DNA from: Faucicola sp902506215
GTDB lineage: Bacteria; Pseudomonadota; Gammaproteobacteria; Pseudomonadales; Moraxellaceae
Assembly: GCA_016888885.1 (NCBI GenBank)
Contig: CP069437.1
Span: 1,178,001-1,242,000, forward strand
Reading direction: 5' to 3'
DNA length: 64,000 bases
Within the stretch, counting starts at the first letter, position 1. Each line of letters starts with the position of its first letter. The notes under the pieces were generated by a model, which made no database searches, was not told the origin of the DNA, and was given only the letters and a program-made list of their open reading frames with translations. This document shows, piece after piece, positions 1 through 8,422 of this stretch. The position numbers were made by a program, and so were the translations under genes.

Positions 1-1599
1 ACGCTGGCCCAAATGCTCACCAAAAGCGTGCATATTATCAATGATTTTTTGTATTTTAGCGATCACCATGACAGCCTTGATTCAGCCTCGCAGCGGTATT
101 TGCCCAAATTACTCTCAACCTTATCTGGGCTGCTGTTTACCGAGCCTTTATTATCCGAGCACTCGGCAGTGTTATTCCACACGGGTGATAGCCGTATCTA
201 TCGGCTACGACACAACAAACTGCGCGTACTCACCCAAGACCACAGACACAAACGAGGGCGAGACAAAGGCGCGTTAGCCGCTGCACTTGGCGCAGATGCC
301 CATGTGGAATTACAACTTGCCCAAATTGATGTGTTGCCCGAAGATGTGTTTTTGATAATGACCGATGGCGTATATGAATTTATCGGTGATGATGAATTAT
401 TGTTACTCACCCAATCGGCATTGGGCAAATTGTTGGCGCTGGATAATTCCACCACCCTAGACTTAGAAAATCTGCCAGAAACCTTGTGCCAAGTGGCATT
501 GGAAAATGGCAGTAATGACAATGTCAGTTGCGTAATGATAGCCGTCTTGCCAAAAGTTGCGAGAATTTTGGCGAATGCAGATTTTGACAAAGCTGACCTT
601 GCCGAACATACAGACAGTCGTCATGCCGTTACCCGTTTACGCATTCCACCTGTGCTAACGGCCGGCGACAAGCTTGATTATTTTACCATTGACAAAGTGG
701 TGCAAAACACGCCACGCAGTAGCGTGTATTTGGCTACCGACAGCACCGCTGACACAGGCGATAATCAGCGTATTATCAAAGTGCCATCTGCCTATTATGA
801 AGACGATAGCGGATTTTTACGGCTGTTTTTAAAAGAAGAAAAAATAGGGTTAAGCCTTAATCACCCAAGCTTACTAAAATTTTACCCCAAACCGATGAAT
901 AGCCAATATCTGTACCATGTCACCGAATTTTTGCAAGGCATGAGCTTGCGTGAATTTATCGACACCCAGCCGCCGTTATCGGTTGCCCAAACCTTTGCTA
1001 TTGTCAATCAAATCGGTATGGCGCTGCGAGTCATGCACCGTAATTATCTACTCCATCAAGATATCAAGCCCGAAAATATCATGCTGCTGCCATCGGGTCA
1101 TATCAAGCTCATTGACTTTGGTTCGGTTGGCTCGTTGCTCTTAAGAACTGGGCATACACCGCCTGTGGGCGATTTGCATTATATTGCCCCCGAATATTTT
1201 AGCGATGCACCAAAAGGGGTGTATTCCGATATTTTCTCGCTGGGTGTGGTGACTTATGAGATGCTGACAGGGCTACAGCCGTTTGATGTCGATACCTTGA
1301 CCACTGCGATGAACGCCCAAACCACCCAAAAACTGGCGTTCAAAAACGTACGGCAATTGCGCGCGGATTTGCCATTTTGGGTCAATGACGTGCTGATTCG
1401 TGCGCTGCAAGCAGATAGCAACCGCCGCTATCAGAGCATTGGCGATTTTCTCACCGACCTTGACCCCAAAAGTCATGCCGACGATAAAGCCAAGCAGCCG
1501 CTGATTGACAAACATCCTGTGCTATTTTGGCAACTGGTCAGTGGCATATTAACGGTGCTGTTGCTCCTCACTTGGCTACTGGTTGCGTTAAATCACTAA
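1..1599 (+). CDS. PP2C-type phosphatase / Ser-Thr protein kinase fusion, 5' end outside window
   Basis: The reading frame is open to the left edge (ACG CTG GCC CAA before the first ATG at 13), and the N-terminal part of the PP2C domain is missing, so the gene starts upstream. Counting from the ATG at 13, the PP2C remainder shows GDSRIYRL (about residue 57), TDGVYEF (about 117) and GSNDNVS (about 165). A protein-kinase domain follows, with lysine in IIKVPS (about 255), catalytic HQDIKPEN (about 348) and DFGS (about 367). One membrane helix ends the protein (about 503-526), so kinase and phosphatase probably face the cytoplasm. From family knowledge, such fusions sit in nitrate/nitrite assimilation clusters; nirB follows 188 bp downstream. 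Its substrate is unknown. Confidence 0.9.
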   Translation, partial: TLAQMLTKSVHIINDFLYFSDHHDSLDSASQRYLPKLLSTLSGLLFTEPLLSEHSAVLFHTGDSRIYRLRHNKLRVLTQDHRHKRGRDKGALAAALGADAHVELQLAQIDVLPEDVFLIMTDGVYEFIGDDELLLLTQSALGKLLALDNSTTLDLENLPETLCQVALENGSNDNVSCVMIAVLPKVARILANADFDKADLAEHTDSRHAVTRLRIPPVLTAGDKLDYFTIDKVVQNTPRSSVYLATDSTADTGDNQRIIKVPSAYYEDDSGFLRLFLKEEKIGLSLNHPSLLKFYPKPMNSQYLYHVTEFLQGMSLREFIDTQPPLSVAQTFAIVNQIGMALRVMHRNYLLHQDIKPENIMLLPSGHIKLIDFGSVGSLLLRTGHTPPVGDLHYIAPEYFSDAPKGVYSDIFSLGVVTYEMLTGLQPFDVDTLTTAMNAQTTQKLAFKNVRQLRADLPFWVNDVLIRALQADSNRRYQSIGDFLTDLDPKSHADDKAKQPLIDKHPVLFWQLVSGILTVLLLLTWLLVALNH

Positions 1600-1676
1600 C
1601 AATGTGATTTATTTTTCTTAACAGACAATTAACCTATATATTTTAACCCATTGAAATTTATAGTTAATTTAAATAT

Positions 1677-1692
1677 TGGCATAAAGTTTGCT
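1677..1692 (+). promoter_or_regulatory. sigma-54 (-24/-12) promoter of nirB
   Basis: TGGCAT at 1677-1682 and TTGCT at 1688-1692 place GG and GC exactly 10 nt apart, the diagnostic RpoN spacing. Transcription would start near 1704, giving a leader of about 84 nt before nirB. Nitrite assimilation is a classic NtrC/RpoN target. No clear NtrC palindrome was recognised upstream. Confidence 0.75.
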
Positions 1693-1787
1693 TATATAAC
1701 AGTATAGAAAAACTTGGGATAATACACGCCAAAAGCCAGTCATTATCCTAGTCAAAAAGCCAATGTTTCGTCAGAAGGGATAAATAC

Positions 1788-4355
1788 ATGAAAAATCTCA
1801 TTGTCATCGGTAACGGTATGGTCGGTCATCACTTTATCGAAAAAGCGATTGAAAAAAACTTGCACCAAATTTATCAGATTCATGTATTTAGTGCAGAAAA
1901 ACGCCCTGCCTATGACCGCGTGTATTTATCCAGTTATTTTGAACATAAAGATGCCAGTCAATTAAACTTGGTCGATTTAGCGCACTATGAGCAAGCAGGC
2001 ATCACTTTGCATTTAGGTGAAGCGGTTAACCACATTGATGCGCAAAGTAAAATCGTCACAACAATCAAAGGCAATACGCTTGAGTTTGATAAATTGGTAC
2101 TCGCCACTGGCTCTTATCCTTTTGTCCCGCCTGTTAAAGGCAATCAACATGCGCACTGTCATGTCTATCGCACCATTGAAGACTTAGATGCTATTTTAGC
2201 AACTGCGGACAATCCACGTGTTCAACGTGGTGTAGTGGTTGGCGGTGGCTTATTGGGATTAGAAGCCGCCAAAGCCTTGGTAACACTGGGTTTAACCACG
2301 TATGTGGTTGAGTTTGCCCCACAATTGATGGGCGTACAGCTAGATGCCGCAGGCGGAGAGTTGCTAAAGAAAAAAATCGAAGACTTGGGCGTTACGGTAC
2401 TAACCGGTAAAAATACTCAGCAAATCATCGATAACCATGACGATGATGCTAGTTTTTTAACCATGCAATTTGCTGATGGTAGCTTGCTCGATACCGATTT
2501 GATTTTGTTTAGTGCAGGGATTCGCCCTGAAGATACTATGGCACGAGATTCTGGGCTAAAACTTGGCGAACGTGGCGGTATCGTCATTGATGACACATGT
2601 CAAACAAGCGAGCCAGATATTTATGCGATTGGAGAATGTGCATTATGGGATAACAAAATCTACGGGCTGGTTGCTCCAGGCTACACCATGGCAAGCGTAT
2701 GTGCCTCACAAATAGCAGGTGAGCATGACAGCCTATTTGACGGTGCCGACATGAGTACCAAACTTAAACTCATGGGCGTGGATGTCGGCAGTATTGGCGA
2801 TGCCCATGGCAAAATCAAAGACAGTTTAAGCTTTGTGTATCAAAATCCCAAAACAGGCGTGTACAAAAAATTGGTCACTACCCCAGACAGCAAACGCCTG
2901 CTCGGTGCGGTTCTAGTCGGGGATACCGAAGACTATAGCAATTTATTGCAACTGTTTTTAAATGGTATTGATTTACCGTTACACCCAGAAAGCTTGATTT
3001 TACCAAACGTGGAAAAACCTGTTATGGGCGTTGAAAATCTGCCCGATAGCGCAACGCTATGCTCATGTTATAACGTTAATAAAGGTCAAATCTGCGCAGC
3101 CGTGGACAATGGCGCCATGACTTATGAAGACATCAAGATCTGCACTAAGGCCAGTACAGGCTGTGGCGGCTGCGCCCAAATTGTCAAAGATACCTTAGTA
3201 TCAGAACTTAAAAAACGTGGTATCGAAGTCAAAAATCATATCTGCGAGCATTTTGCTTACTCTCGCCAAGAGTTGTATCACTTGGTGCGCGTCGGCAATA
3301 TCCACACCTTTGAAGAGATGATTGAAAGACACGGACACGGTGATGGCTGTGAAATCTGTAAACCAACGATTGGCTCGATTTTGGCGTCTTGCTGGAATGA
3401 CTATATCTTAGATAAACCACTGGTTGCGCTACAAGATACCAATGACGCTTTCTTGGGCAATATCCAAAAAGATGGTACTTACTCAGTCGTACCAAGGATT
3501 GCAGGTGGTGAAATTACTGCCGAAAAACTCATCGTACTGGGCGAAGTGGCTCGGGATTTTGGACTGTATACCAAAATCACTGGTGGGCAACGTGTTGATT
3601 TGTTCGGGGCTCGCAGCGACCAATTGCCTGCAATTTGGGAACGCTTGATTAATGCAGGTTTTGAAACAGGGCATGCGTATGGCAAGTCTTTGCGTACCGT
3701 CAAATCTTGCGTCGGTAGCACATGGTGTCGCTATGGGGTTGATGACAGTGTGGGACTAGCAATTAAACTGGAAAACCGCTACAAAGGCTTACGCTCCCCG
3801 CATAAAATCAAATTTGGGGTATCAGGCTGTACCCGTGAATGCGCTGAAGCCCAAGGCAAAGATGTTGGTATTATCGCCACTGAAAACGGCTGGAACCTAT
3901 ACGTCTGTGGCAACGGCGGCATGCGTCCTAGACATGCTGAACTATTTGCCAGTGACTTGGACACAGCCACGCTGATTAAATATATCGATCGTTTCTTAAT
4001 GTTCTACATAAAAACAGGCGACCGCTTACAACGCACGTCAGTCTGGCGTGAAAAAATGGAAGGTGGTCTTGAGTATATTCAAGACGTGGTTATCAATGAT
4101 AGCTTAGGTATTGCCGAAGAACTCGAAGCACAAATGCAAGCGGACATTGACGCGTACCAATGCGAATGGAAAACCACCCTCTCTGACCCAGAGCGCCTTA
4201 AACGCTTTAAGCACTTTATCAACAGTGACAAAGTCGATGACAACGTGGTGTTTGTTGAAGAGCGGAGCCAAATTCGCCCTGCAACTGCCGATGAGAAGTC
4301 AGTGATTGGCCAAGACGCAACCGAATTCTCAGACCAGACTGCATCACCTGCCTAA
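1788..4355 (+). CDS. nirB: Assimilatory nitrite reductase [NAD(P)H], large subunit
   Basis: NirB reduces nitrite to ammonium with NAD(P)H in the cytoplasm. The 855-residue protein has the full family order: a Rossmann FAD/NAD(P)H reductase (GNGMVGHHF at the start; a second GGGLLGLEAA near 150), a BFD-like [2Fe-2S] segment (CSCYNVNKGQIC near 425, then CTKASTGCGGC), the nitrite/sulfite reductase ferredoxin-like region, and the siroheme/[4Fe-4S] motifs CVGSTWC near 642 and CTRECAEAQGKD near 681. AAGGGA precedes the ATG at a good distance. It lies 70 bp upstream of nirD and behind a sigma-54 promoter. cobA, which makes the siroheme precursor, is convergent just downstream. Confidence 0.97.
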   Translation: MKNLIVIGNGMVGHHFIEKAIEKNLHQIYQIHVFSAEKRPAYDRVYLSSYFEHKDASQLNLVDLAHYEQAGITLHLGEAVNHIDAQSKIVTTIKGNTLEFDKLVLATGSYPFVPPVKGNQHAHCHVYRTIEDLDAILATADNPRVQRGVVVGGGLLGLEAAKALVTLGLTTYVVEFAPQLMGVQLDAAGGELLKKKIEDLGVTVLTGKNTQQIIDNHDDDASFLTMQFADGSLLDTDLILFSAGIRPEDTMARDSGLKLGERGGIVIDDTCQTSEPDIYAIGECALWDNKIYGLVAPGYTMASVCASQIAGEHDSLFDGADMSTKLKLMGVDVGSIGDAHGKIKDSLSFVYQNPKTGVYKKLVTTPDSKRLLGAVLVGDTEDYSNLLQLFLNGIDLPLHPESLILPNVEKPVMGVENLPDSATLCSCYNVNKGQICAAVDNGAMTYEDIKICTKASTGCGGCAQIVKDTLVSELKKRGIEVKNHICEHFAYSRQELYHLVRVGNIHTFEEMIERHGHGDGCEICKPTIGSILASCWNDYILDKPLVALQDTNDAFLGNIQKDGTYSVVPRIAGGEITAEKLIVLGEVARDFGLYTKITGGQRVDLFGARSDQLPAIWERLINAGFETGHAYGKSLRTVKSCVGSTWCRYGVDDSVGLAIKLENRYKGLRSPHKIKFGVSGCTRECAEAQGKDVGIIATENGWNLYVCGNGGMRPRHAELFASDLDTATLIKYIDRFLMFYIKTGDRLQRTSVWREKMEGGLEYIQDVVINDSLGIAEELEAQMQADIDAYQCEWKTTLSDPERLKRFKHFINSDKVDDNVVFVEERSQIRPATADEKSVIGQDATEFSDQTASPA

Positions 4356-4425
4356 CGTTAATAACATTCACCAAACTGGGATGTCCCATGGGCATCTCAT
4401 CGGGTAAAAAATACGGAATCAAATC

Positions 4426-4746
4426 ATGAATGAAATCTGTAAACTAGACGATATCATCCCTGAAACTGGCGTTTGTGCGCTAGTCAACGGCGAACAAGTT
4501 GCCATCTTTCGGACCCATCATGACGAAGTATATGCCATGCATAACTTTGACCCATTTAGCAAGGCTAACGTCATTTCTAGGGGACTACTTGGTAGTTGCG
4601 ACATCGATGGGCAAAAAGTGCGTTATGTCGCGTCACCTATGTATAAACAACGTTTTGACTTGGCAACAGGTAAGTGTCTTGATGATGAGCGAGTTTCGTT
4701 AAGATCGTATCCAGTTAAGGTCAATCATGGCGTGGTGTTTATTTAA
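4426..4746 (+). CDS. nirD: Nitrite reductase small subunit (Rieske-like)
   Basis: NirD is the 106-residue partner of NirB in the soluble NADH-nitrite reductase. The sequence has the Rieske-type beta fold (CALVNGEQVAIF, YAMHNFDPFSKA, SPMYKQRFDLATGKC) but lacks the paired Cys-His ligands of true Rieske proteins, as is normal for NirD, so it should not bind a cluster. It follows nirB in the same orientation and is closed by a strong hairpin at 4766-4792. It is presumably co-transcribed from the sigma-54 promoter at 1677. Confidence 0.95.
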   Translation: MNEICKLDDIIPETGVCALVNGEQVAIFRTHHDEVYAMHNFDPFSKANVISRGLLGSCDIDGQKVRYVASPMYKQRFDLATGKCLDDERVSLRSYPVKVNHGVVFI

Positions 4747-4765
4747 CTAAATGCCGACAATATAT

Positions 4766-4792
4766 AAAGGGGCATAGAAATCATGCCCCTTT
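4766..4792. terminator. Bidirectional terminator between nirD and cobA
   Basis: Perfect 10-bp stem AAAGGGGCAT / ATGCCCCTTT with a 7-nt loop between convergent genes. It carries A/T tracts on both sides, so it can serve both strands. Confidence 0.85.
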
Positions 4793-4810
4793 ATCTTTAC
4801 CCCAATCAAA

Positions 4811-5677
4811 CTACACCACTAATTGTTGATAATATTGCCGACTGGCATTTAACTCATTATATAGTGATACGACTTCGCCCATGATCATCACTGCAGGGGA
4901 AGGCAGTTTGGCAATATTTTGTAGCGTTTGAATGGTATCAAGTGTCCCGATTAATACCTGTTCATTCTCTCGGCTGACATTGGAAATAATGGCAAATGGA
5001 GTATCGGCTGATTTACCTGCTTGCAACAAGCCTTGAGTCAGTGACGGTAAGGTATTTAACCCCATATAAAATACCACGGTTTGATTATCGGCAAGCAGCT
5101 CTGCATATTGTTCATTTGGCGTGTCTGCCTTCAAGAATCCTGTCACAAATTTGACGGATTGCGCATAGTCACGATGGGTGAGCGGAATATTGACGCTATT
5201 GGCGACTGCTAGCGCGGTAGTAATGCCGGCAATCGATTCACAGGCTACACCAGCGCTAATCACGGTTTGCATTTCTTCACCGCCCCGTCCAAAGATAAAT
5301 GGGTCGCCCGATTTGAGCCGAACCACTGTTTTGCCTTGTTTAGCCAGTTTTACGAGCAGGCTATTAATATCTCGTTGGGACATACTGTGTTGGTGGCATT
5401 TTTTACCCACATAGATTTTTTCTGCCGTTGTGTTAAGTGCCAAAATCTCATCACCCACCAGATTGTCATAACAAATCACATCCGCTTGCAAGATGGTTTT
5501 ATAGGCTTTGATGGTCAAGAGTTCGGGGTCACCGGTTCCTGCACCAACAAGATACACTTTGCCCTGATTTTGTACAGCTTTTGCATGTTTGGGGGTTGTA
5601 AGAAGGTCAAAACGATTTTCTTTCACGCTGTCATGGGGAAAAAGTTTAACACTCACAGGGCTACTGATTGAAGGCAT
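4811..5677 (-). CDS. cobA: Uroporphyrinogen-III C-methyltransferase (SUMT)
   Basis: The enzyme methylates uroporphyrinogen III twice with SAM to give precorrin-2, the entry to siroheme and cobalamin. Family motifs are present: VGAGTGDPELLT (about residue 45), KSGDPFIFGRGGEE and GITTALAVANSVNIPLTHR. At 288 residues this is the stand-alone methyltransferase; the dehydrogenase/ferrochelatase part found in fused CysG is absent and must be encoded elsewhere. About 35 N-terminal residues precede the conserved domain, so a slightly later start is possible. Its position beside nirBD fits supply of siroheme to NirB. Confidence 0.93.
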   Translation of the reverse strand: MPSISSPVSVKLFPHDSVKENRFDLLTTPKHAKAVQNQGKVYLVGAGTGDPELLTIKAYKTILQADVICYDNLVGDEILALNTTAEKIYVGKKCHQHSMSQRDINSLLVKLAKQGKTVVRLKSGDPFIFGRGGEEMQTVISAGVACESIAGITTALAVANSVNIPLTHRDYAQSVKFVTGFLKADTPNEQYAELLADNQTVVFYMGLNTLPSLTQGLLQAGKSADTPFAIISNVSRENEQVLIGTLDTIQTLQNIAKLPSPAVMIMGEVVSLYNELNASRQYYQQLVV

Positions 5678-5811
5678 AGCAGTTTTCCAACATAATCAAA
5701 CAAGGTAATTTAAAAATGCAATTACCATGCCTAAATTTTAATTCCTACCCTTAATTGATGAAATTATTTTATATCCTGTTAATGTGAATAATTTCCCAAA
5801 ATTTGACTTAT

Positions 5812-5980
5812 TTATCCTATTTCATTGAGTGAGTTCAACGCCAAATCAAATTCATTTTTGGTATTAAAATTTGCTAAAGTTATCCATTCATTTGGCAATG
5901 CAGCGGTTTGTATTTTTTTATCCGCCAAAAAACTCATCACTGCGCGCTGACCCTTATCCAAATAATCGTATAATTTTATC
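5812..5980 (-). pseudogene. mobA: 3' stump of mobA (molybdenum cofactor guanylyltransferase), cut by an IS
   Basis: On the minus strand, an open frame of about 56 codons runs from the IS border to a TAA at 5812. It includes YLDKGQRAVMSFLADKKI and NEWITLANFNTKNEFDLAL, which resembles the MobA C-terminus, where a Trp/Phe-Asn-Thr segment precedes the end. The catalytic N-terminal GTP-binding part is absent, and I do not find it on the far side of either IS copy. mobA is a common member of nitrate-assimilation clusters because assimilatory nitrate reductase needs molybdenum cofactor, so this is probably the disrupted end of that cluster. The identification rests on a short segment. Confidence 0.7.
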
Positions 5981-7122
5981 AACTGAAGTTACGCAGCCCT
6001 TTAAAAAAGCGCTATCATAACAAAAAAAGCAGTCAGAGAGAGTAAACAAATGAACAAAGACATGATAGAACTCTACAGCGACTACCTCATTGCAAGTTTT
6101 GGGCAAACCACCGCCACAGGACTTGCCAATCTACTACAAGGGAGCATCTACCATGACAGCATCACCCGCTTTCTAAACAGTGAAACACTCACCGCCAAAG
6201 AACAATGGCAACTGATTAAACCCATGCTAAGACAGCATGAAAATGCCACACCCAATGCCATCGGCTACCTCATCTTTGATGACACCATACAGCCCAAACC
6301 GCACACAAGCGTCGACGACATCAACTGCTGGCACTACGACCACACCCAAAACAAAAATGTTAAAGGCATTAACCTGCTTAACTGTCTGTATCATCGCAAA
6401 GATATCGACATACCCTTAAGCTTTGACATCATCACCAAACCCAATGTCTTTACCGATGACAAAGGCAAGGTTAAACGTAAAAGTGATAAAACCAAAAATC
6501 AGCGACTGCTTGATATGTTTGATAGGGCAATCAAAAACCAAGTCAAATTCGACTATGTATTAGCTGATTCTTGGTTTTCAGCCAAAGCGACATTCAAACA
6601 TATTCGTAAAGCTAACAAGCATTTCATCTTTGCGTTAAAGTCAAATCGCTTGGTGGCTTTAACCCCTGATGATAGAGAAAAAGGTAACTTTGTACGTATT
6701 GATGAATCTAATTTACCCGATAATACCCCTGTTCACGGCTTTTTAAATGACTATCATGATGAAGTCTTTTTATTACGCCGAGTCTTTACAAACAAGGACG
6801 GTTCTACAGGGGTGTTATATCTGGTATGCTCAGATTTGCAATGCGACAAAGATAAATTTATCAACGGCTATCAAAAACGATGGCAGGTTGAAGTGTATCA
6901 TAAGTCGTTAAAGCAAAATGCCAATTTGGGTAAGTCGCCTGCTCATAGCCAAAGGGCACGGTTTAATCATATGTTTTTAGCCACGTATGCGGTGTTTAAG
7001 CTTGAGTGTTTGAAAATCAAAACCAAGTTAAATCATTTCGCTTTGCGTACGAAGTTACTAATTTCTGCTAATCAGTCGGCTTTTGCCCAGCTTAAGGCTA
7101 TTAGCGGTGCGTAACTTCAGTT
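5981..7122 (+). mobile_element. Insertion sequence, IS701-like (ISAba11 type), copy 1
   Basis: A 1,142-bp element with perfect 15-bp terminal inverted repeats: AACTGAAGTTACGCA at 5981-5995 and its complement at 7108-7122. It holds one transposase gene whose stop codon lies inside the right repeat. The immediate flanks (TTATC on the left, AATTA on the right) do not form a direct target duplication. A second copy lies inverted at 8423-9564. Confidence 0.9.
6050..7114 (+). CDS. IS701-like (ISAba11-type) DDE transposase, copy 1
   Basis: The 354-residue transposase cuts and joins the element ends. A DDE core is visible: FDDTIQPKP (about residue 77), VLADSWFSAKATF (about 170) and the glutamate in RWQVEVYHKSLKQN (about 280). 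The TAA stop is embedded in the right terminal repeat. It differs from copy 2 at seven residues (R/S, E/Q, F/L, G/D, T/I, T/L, I/V). No frameshift or internal stop is present, so it looks active. The family name is recalled from similarity to Acinetobacter elements and needs a database match. Confidence 0.9.
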   Translation: MNKDMIELYSDYLIASFGQTTATGLANLLQGSIYHDSITRFLNSETLTAKEQWQLIKPMLRQHENATPNAIGYLIFDDTIQPKPHTSVDDINCWHYDHTQNKNVKGINLLNCLYHRKDIDIPLSFDIITKPNVFTDDKGKVKRKSDKTKNQRLLDMFDRAIKNQVKFDYVLADSWFSAKATFKHIRKANKHFIFALKSNRLVALTPDDREKGNFVRIDESNLPDNTPVHGFLNDYHDEVFLLRRVFTNKDGSTGVLYLVCSDLQCDKDKFINGYQKRWQVEVYHKSLKQNANLGKSPAHSQRARFNHMFLATYAVFKLECLKIKTKLNHFALRTKLLISANQSAFAQLKAISGA

Positions 7123-7479
7123 AATTATTTATTTACTACTTGGTTGAAAATAGCTCATTTGGCTAGTAAAAAATACCAGCCCGATGAATGGTATTGGTGC
7201 TTAACCCTATCTGGGTCGATTGTATCTGGCGCAGTTTTGCATTTTTATTGACATTTTATCTGGAGAGGGCCTGCAATATAAGTTTCAATCATTCCAACGG
7301 TTTTTATGGGTTAAAAAAGCATTGTTTTTGTGCGAAAAATAGTATGGTTTTATTTATATGCCTTTAAATGGTTCAAATTTCAGCCGAAATCCTGCATCAA
7401 GCTTATAAATAGGGAAAGTGAAAATGCTTTTTAGTTCTTTAATAATACAAATATATGATTTTATTATCTTTTGTTGAGT
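7123..7479. other. Gap between IS copy 1 and the torF promoter
   Basis: No gene is supported. A short + strand frame near 7143-7240 (containing KYQPDEWYWCLTLSG) reads like protein but soon meets stop codons and was not recognised; it may be a gene remnant. The rest is AT-rich. Confidence 0.4.
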
Positions 7480-7495
7480 TGGCATAACCTTTGCA
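7480..7495 (+). promoter_or_regulatory. sigma-54 (-24/-12) promoter of the torF-like gene
   Basis: TGGCAT at 7480-7485 and TTGCA at 7491-7495 give GG-N10-GC, the same architecture and the same TGGCAT element as the nirB promoter at 1677. The start site would be near 7507, about 50 nt before the ATG at 7557, which has GGGGAGA upstream. Confidence 0.75.
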
Positions 7496-7556
7496 AGATA
7501 CATTTTGATGCAATTTAAAACATAAATCAGTCAAATATCCATCATGGGGAGATCAA

Positions 7557-8324
7557 ATGATGAAACTTGCATATAAAGCAGTGGCGTTAAGTGTTATGGC
7601 GATGGCTTCAACTTTGGCAATGGCTGAAGAATCGAATGCGCTGTCTCAGGCAGGTGTAAGCTTTGCAGGAACCGCTGCCTTAACTTCAGATTACCGTTAT
7701 CGTGGTGTGACCCAAACTCAAAATGACCCTGCGGTGCAAGTTGGCTTTGCATTAACGCATGAATCAGGCCTTTATGCGGGTGTCTGGGGTTCCAATGTAA
7801 ATTTTGGTGGTGCTGATCCACATCTTGAGCTAGACCCATATGTTGGTTATGCAACTGAACTGCCATTTGCAGGCAAACCCACTTTGGATGTTGGCCTATG
7901 GTATTACGGTTATCCAAGCGCATCAGATATCAACTGGCTTGAGCTTTACGCAAAACTTGGATTCAAGGATGTATTAACCTCTGGTGACAGCTTGCTGGGT
8001 GCAGTCAACTATACCAATGACTTTGCTGGTCTGGACGAGAATGGCTGGTATGTAAATGCAACCTATAATGTGCCGTTTGCCGCTGGCTTTGGTGGTGTGG
8101 CAAGCGTTGGCTATACCAAGGTGGATAACTACGACTTTAGCGACAGTGGCAGTGAAGATGACACCTATGTTGACTGGAAAGTGGGCCTCACCTATAACGT
8201 GAAGTCTGTTTCTGGCTTGACTGCTGAATTGGCTGCGATTGGCACCAATATTGATGCCAATGCCCAACCATACAAACGCGGTACAGAAACGGGTGCGGTG
8301 TTTACCTTAACCAAGGCGTTCTAA
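7557..8324 (+). CDS. TorF-family putative porin (TIGR02001-type outer-membrane protein)
   Basis: A 255-residue protein with a signal peptide (about residues 1-24, cleavage after AMA), then beta-strand-rich sequence with DYRYRGVTQTQNDPAVQVGF near residue 45, alternating aromatic/polar strands, and a C-terminal phenylalanine (LTKAF) typical of outer-membrane barrels. Similar TorF/TIGR02001 proteins are annotated as putative porins with unproven substrates. The gene stands alone between two inverted IS copies, has its own sigma-54 promoter and is followed by a terminator. The promoter suggests expression under nitrogen limitation, so uptake of a nitrogen source is a reasonable inference only. 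Confidence 0.85.
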   Translation: MMKLAYKAVALSVMAMASTLAMAEESNALSQAGVSFAGTAALTSDYRYRGVTQTQNDPAVQVGFALTHESGLYAGVWGSNVNFGGADPHLELDPYVGYATELPFAGKPTLDVGLWYYGYPSASDINWLELYAKLGFKDVLTSGDSLLGAVNYTNDFAGLDENGWYVNATYNVPFAAGFGGVASVGYTKVDNYDFSDSGSEDDTYVDWKVGLTYNVKSVSGLTAELAAIGTNIDANAQPYKRGTETGAVFTLTKAF

Positions 8325-8386
8325 TGTGGTTAGGGATGTGTTGAACCTTTATTTATAAAGGTTTGCCAGCTCCTCTAGCGAAGAAA

Positions 8387-8416
8387 ACAGTCAGCACATA
8401 TGCTGGCTGTTTTTTT
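8387..8416 (+). terminator. Terminator of the torF-like gene
   Basis: Stem ACAGTCAGCA / TGCTGGCTGT with a short CATA loop and a run of seven T. It ends six bases before IS copy 2. Confidence 0.85.
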
Positions 8417-8422
8417 ATTATT

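Noticed and set aside
4426..4746. NirD as a true Rieske iron-sulfur protein
   Set aside because: The Cys-His ligand pairs are missing; NirD keeps only the fold.
7227..7240. Second sigma-54-like element (TGGCGC...TTGC) upstream of torF
   Set aside because: GG to GC spacing is 9, not 10, which RpoN does not tolerate; the element at 7480 is correct and closer to the gene.
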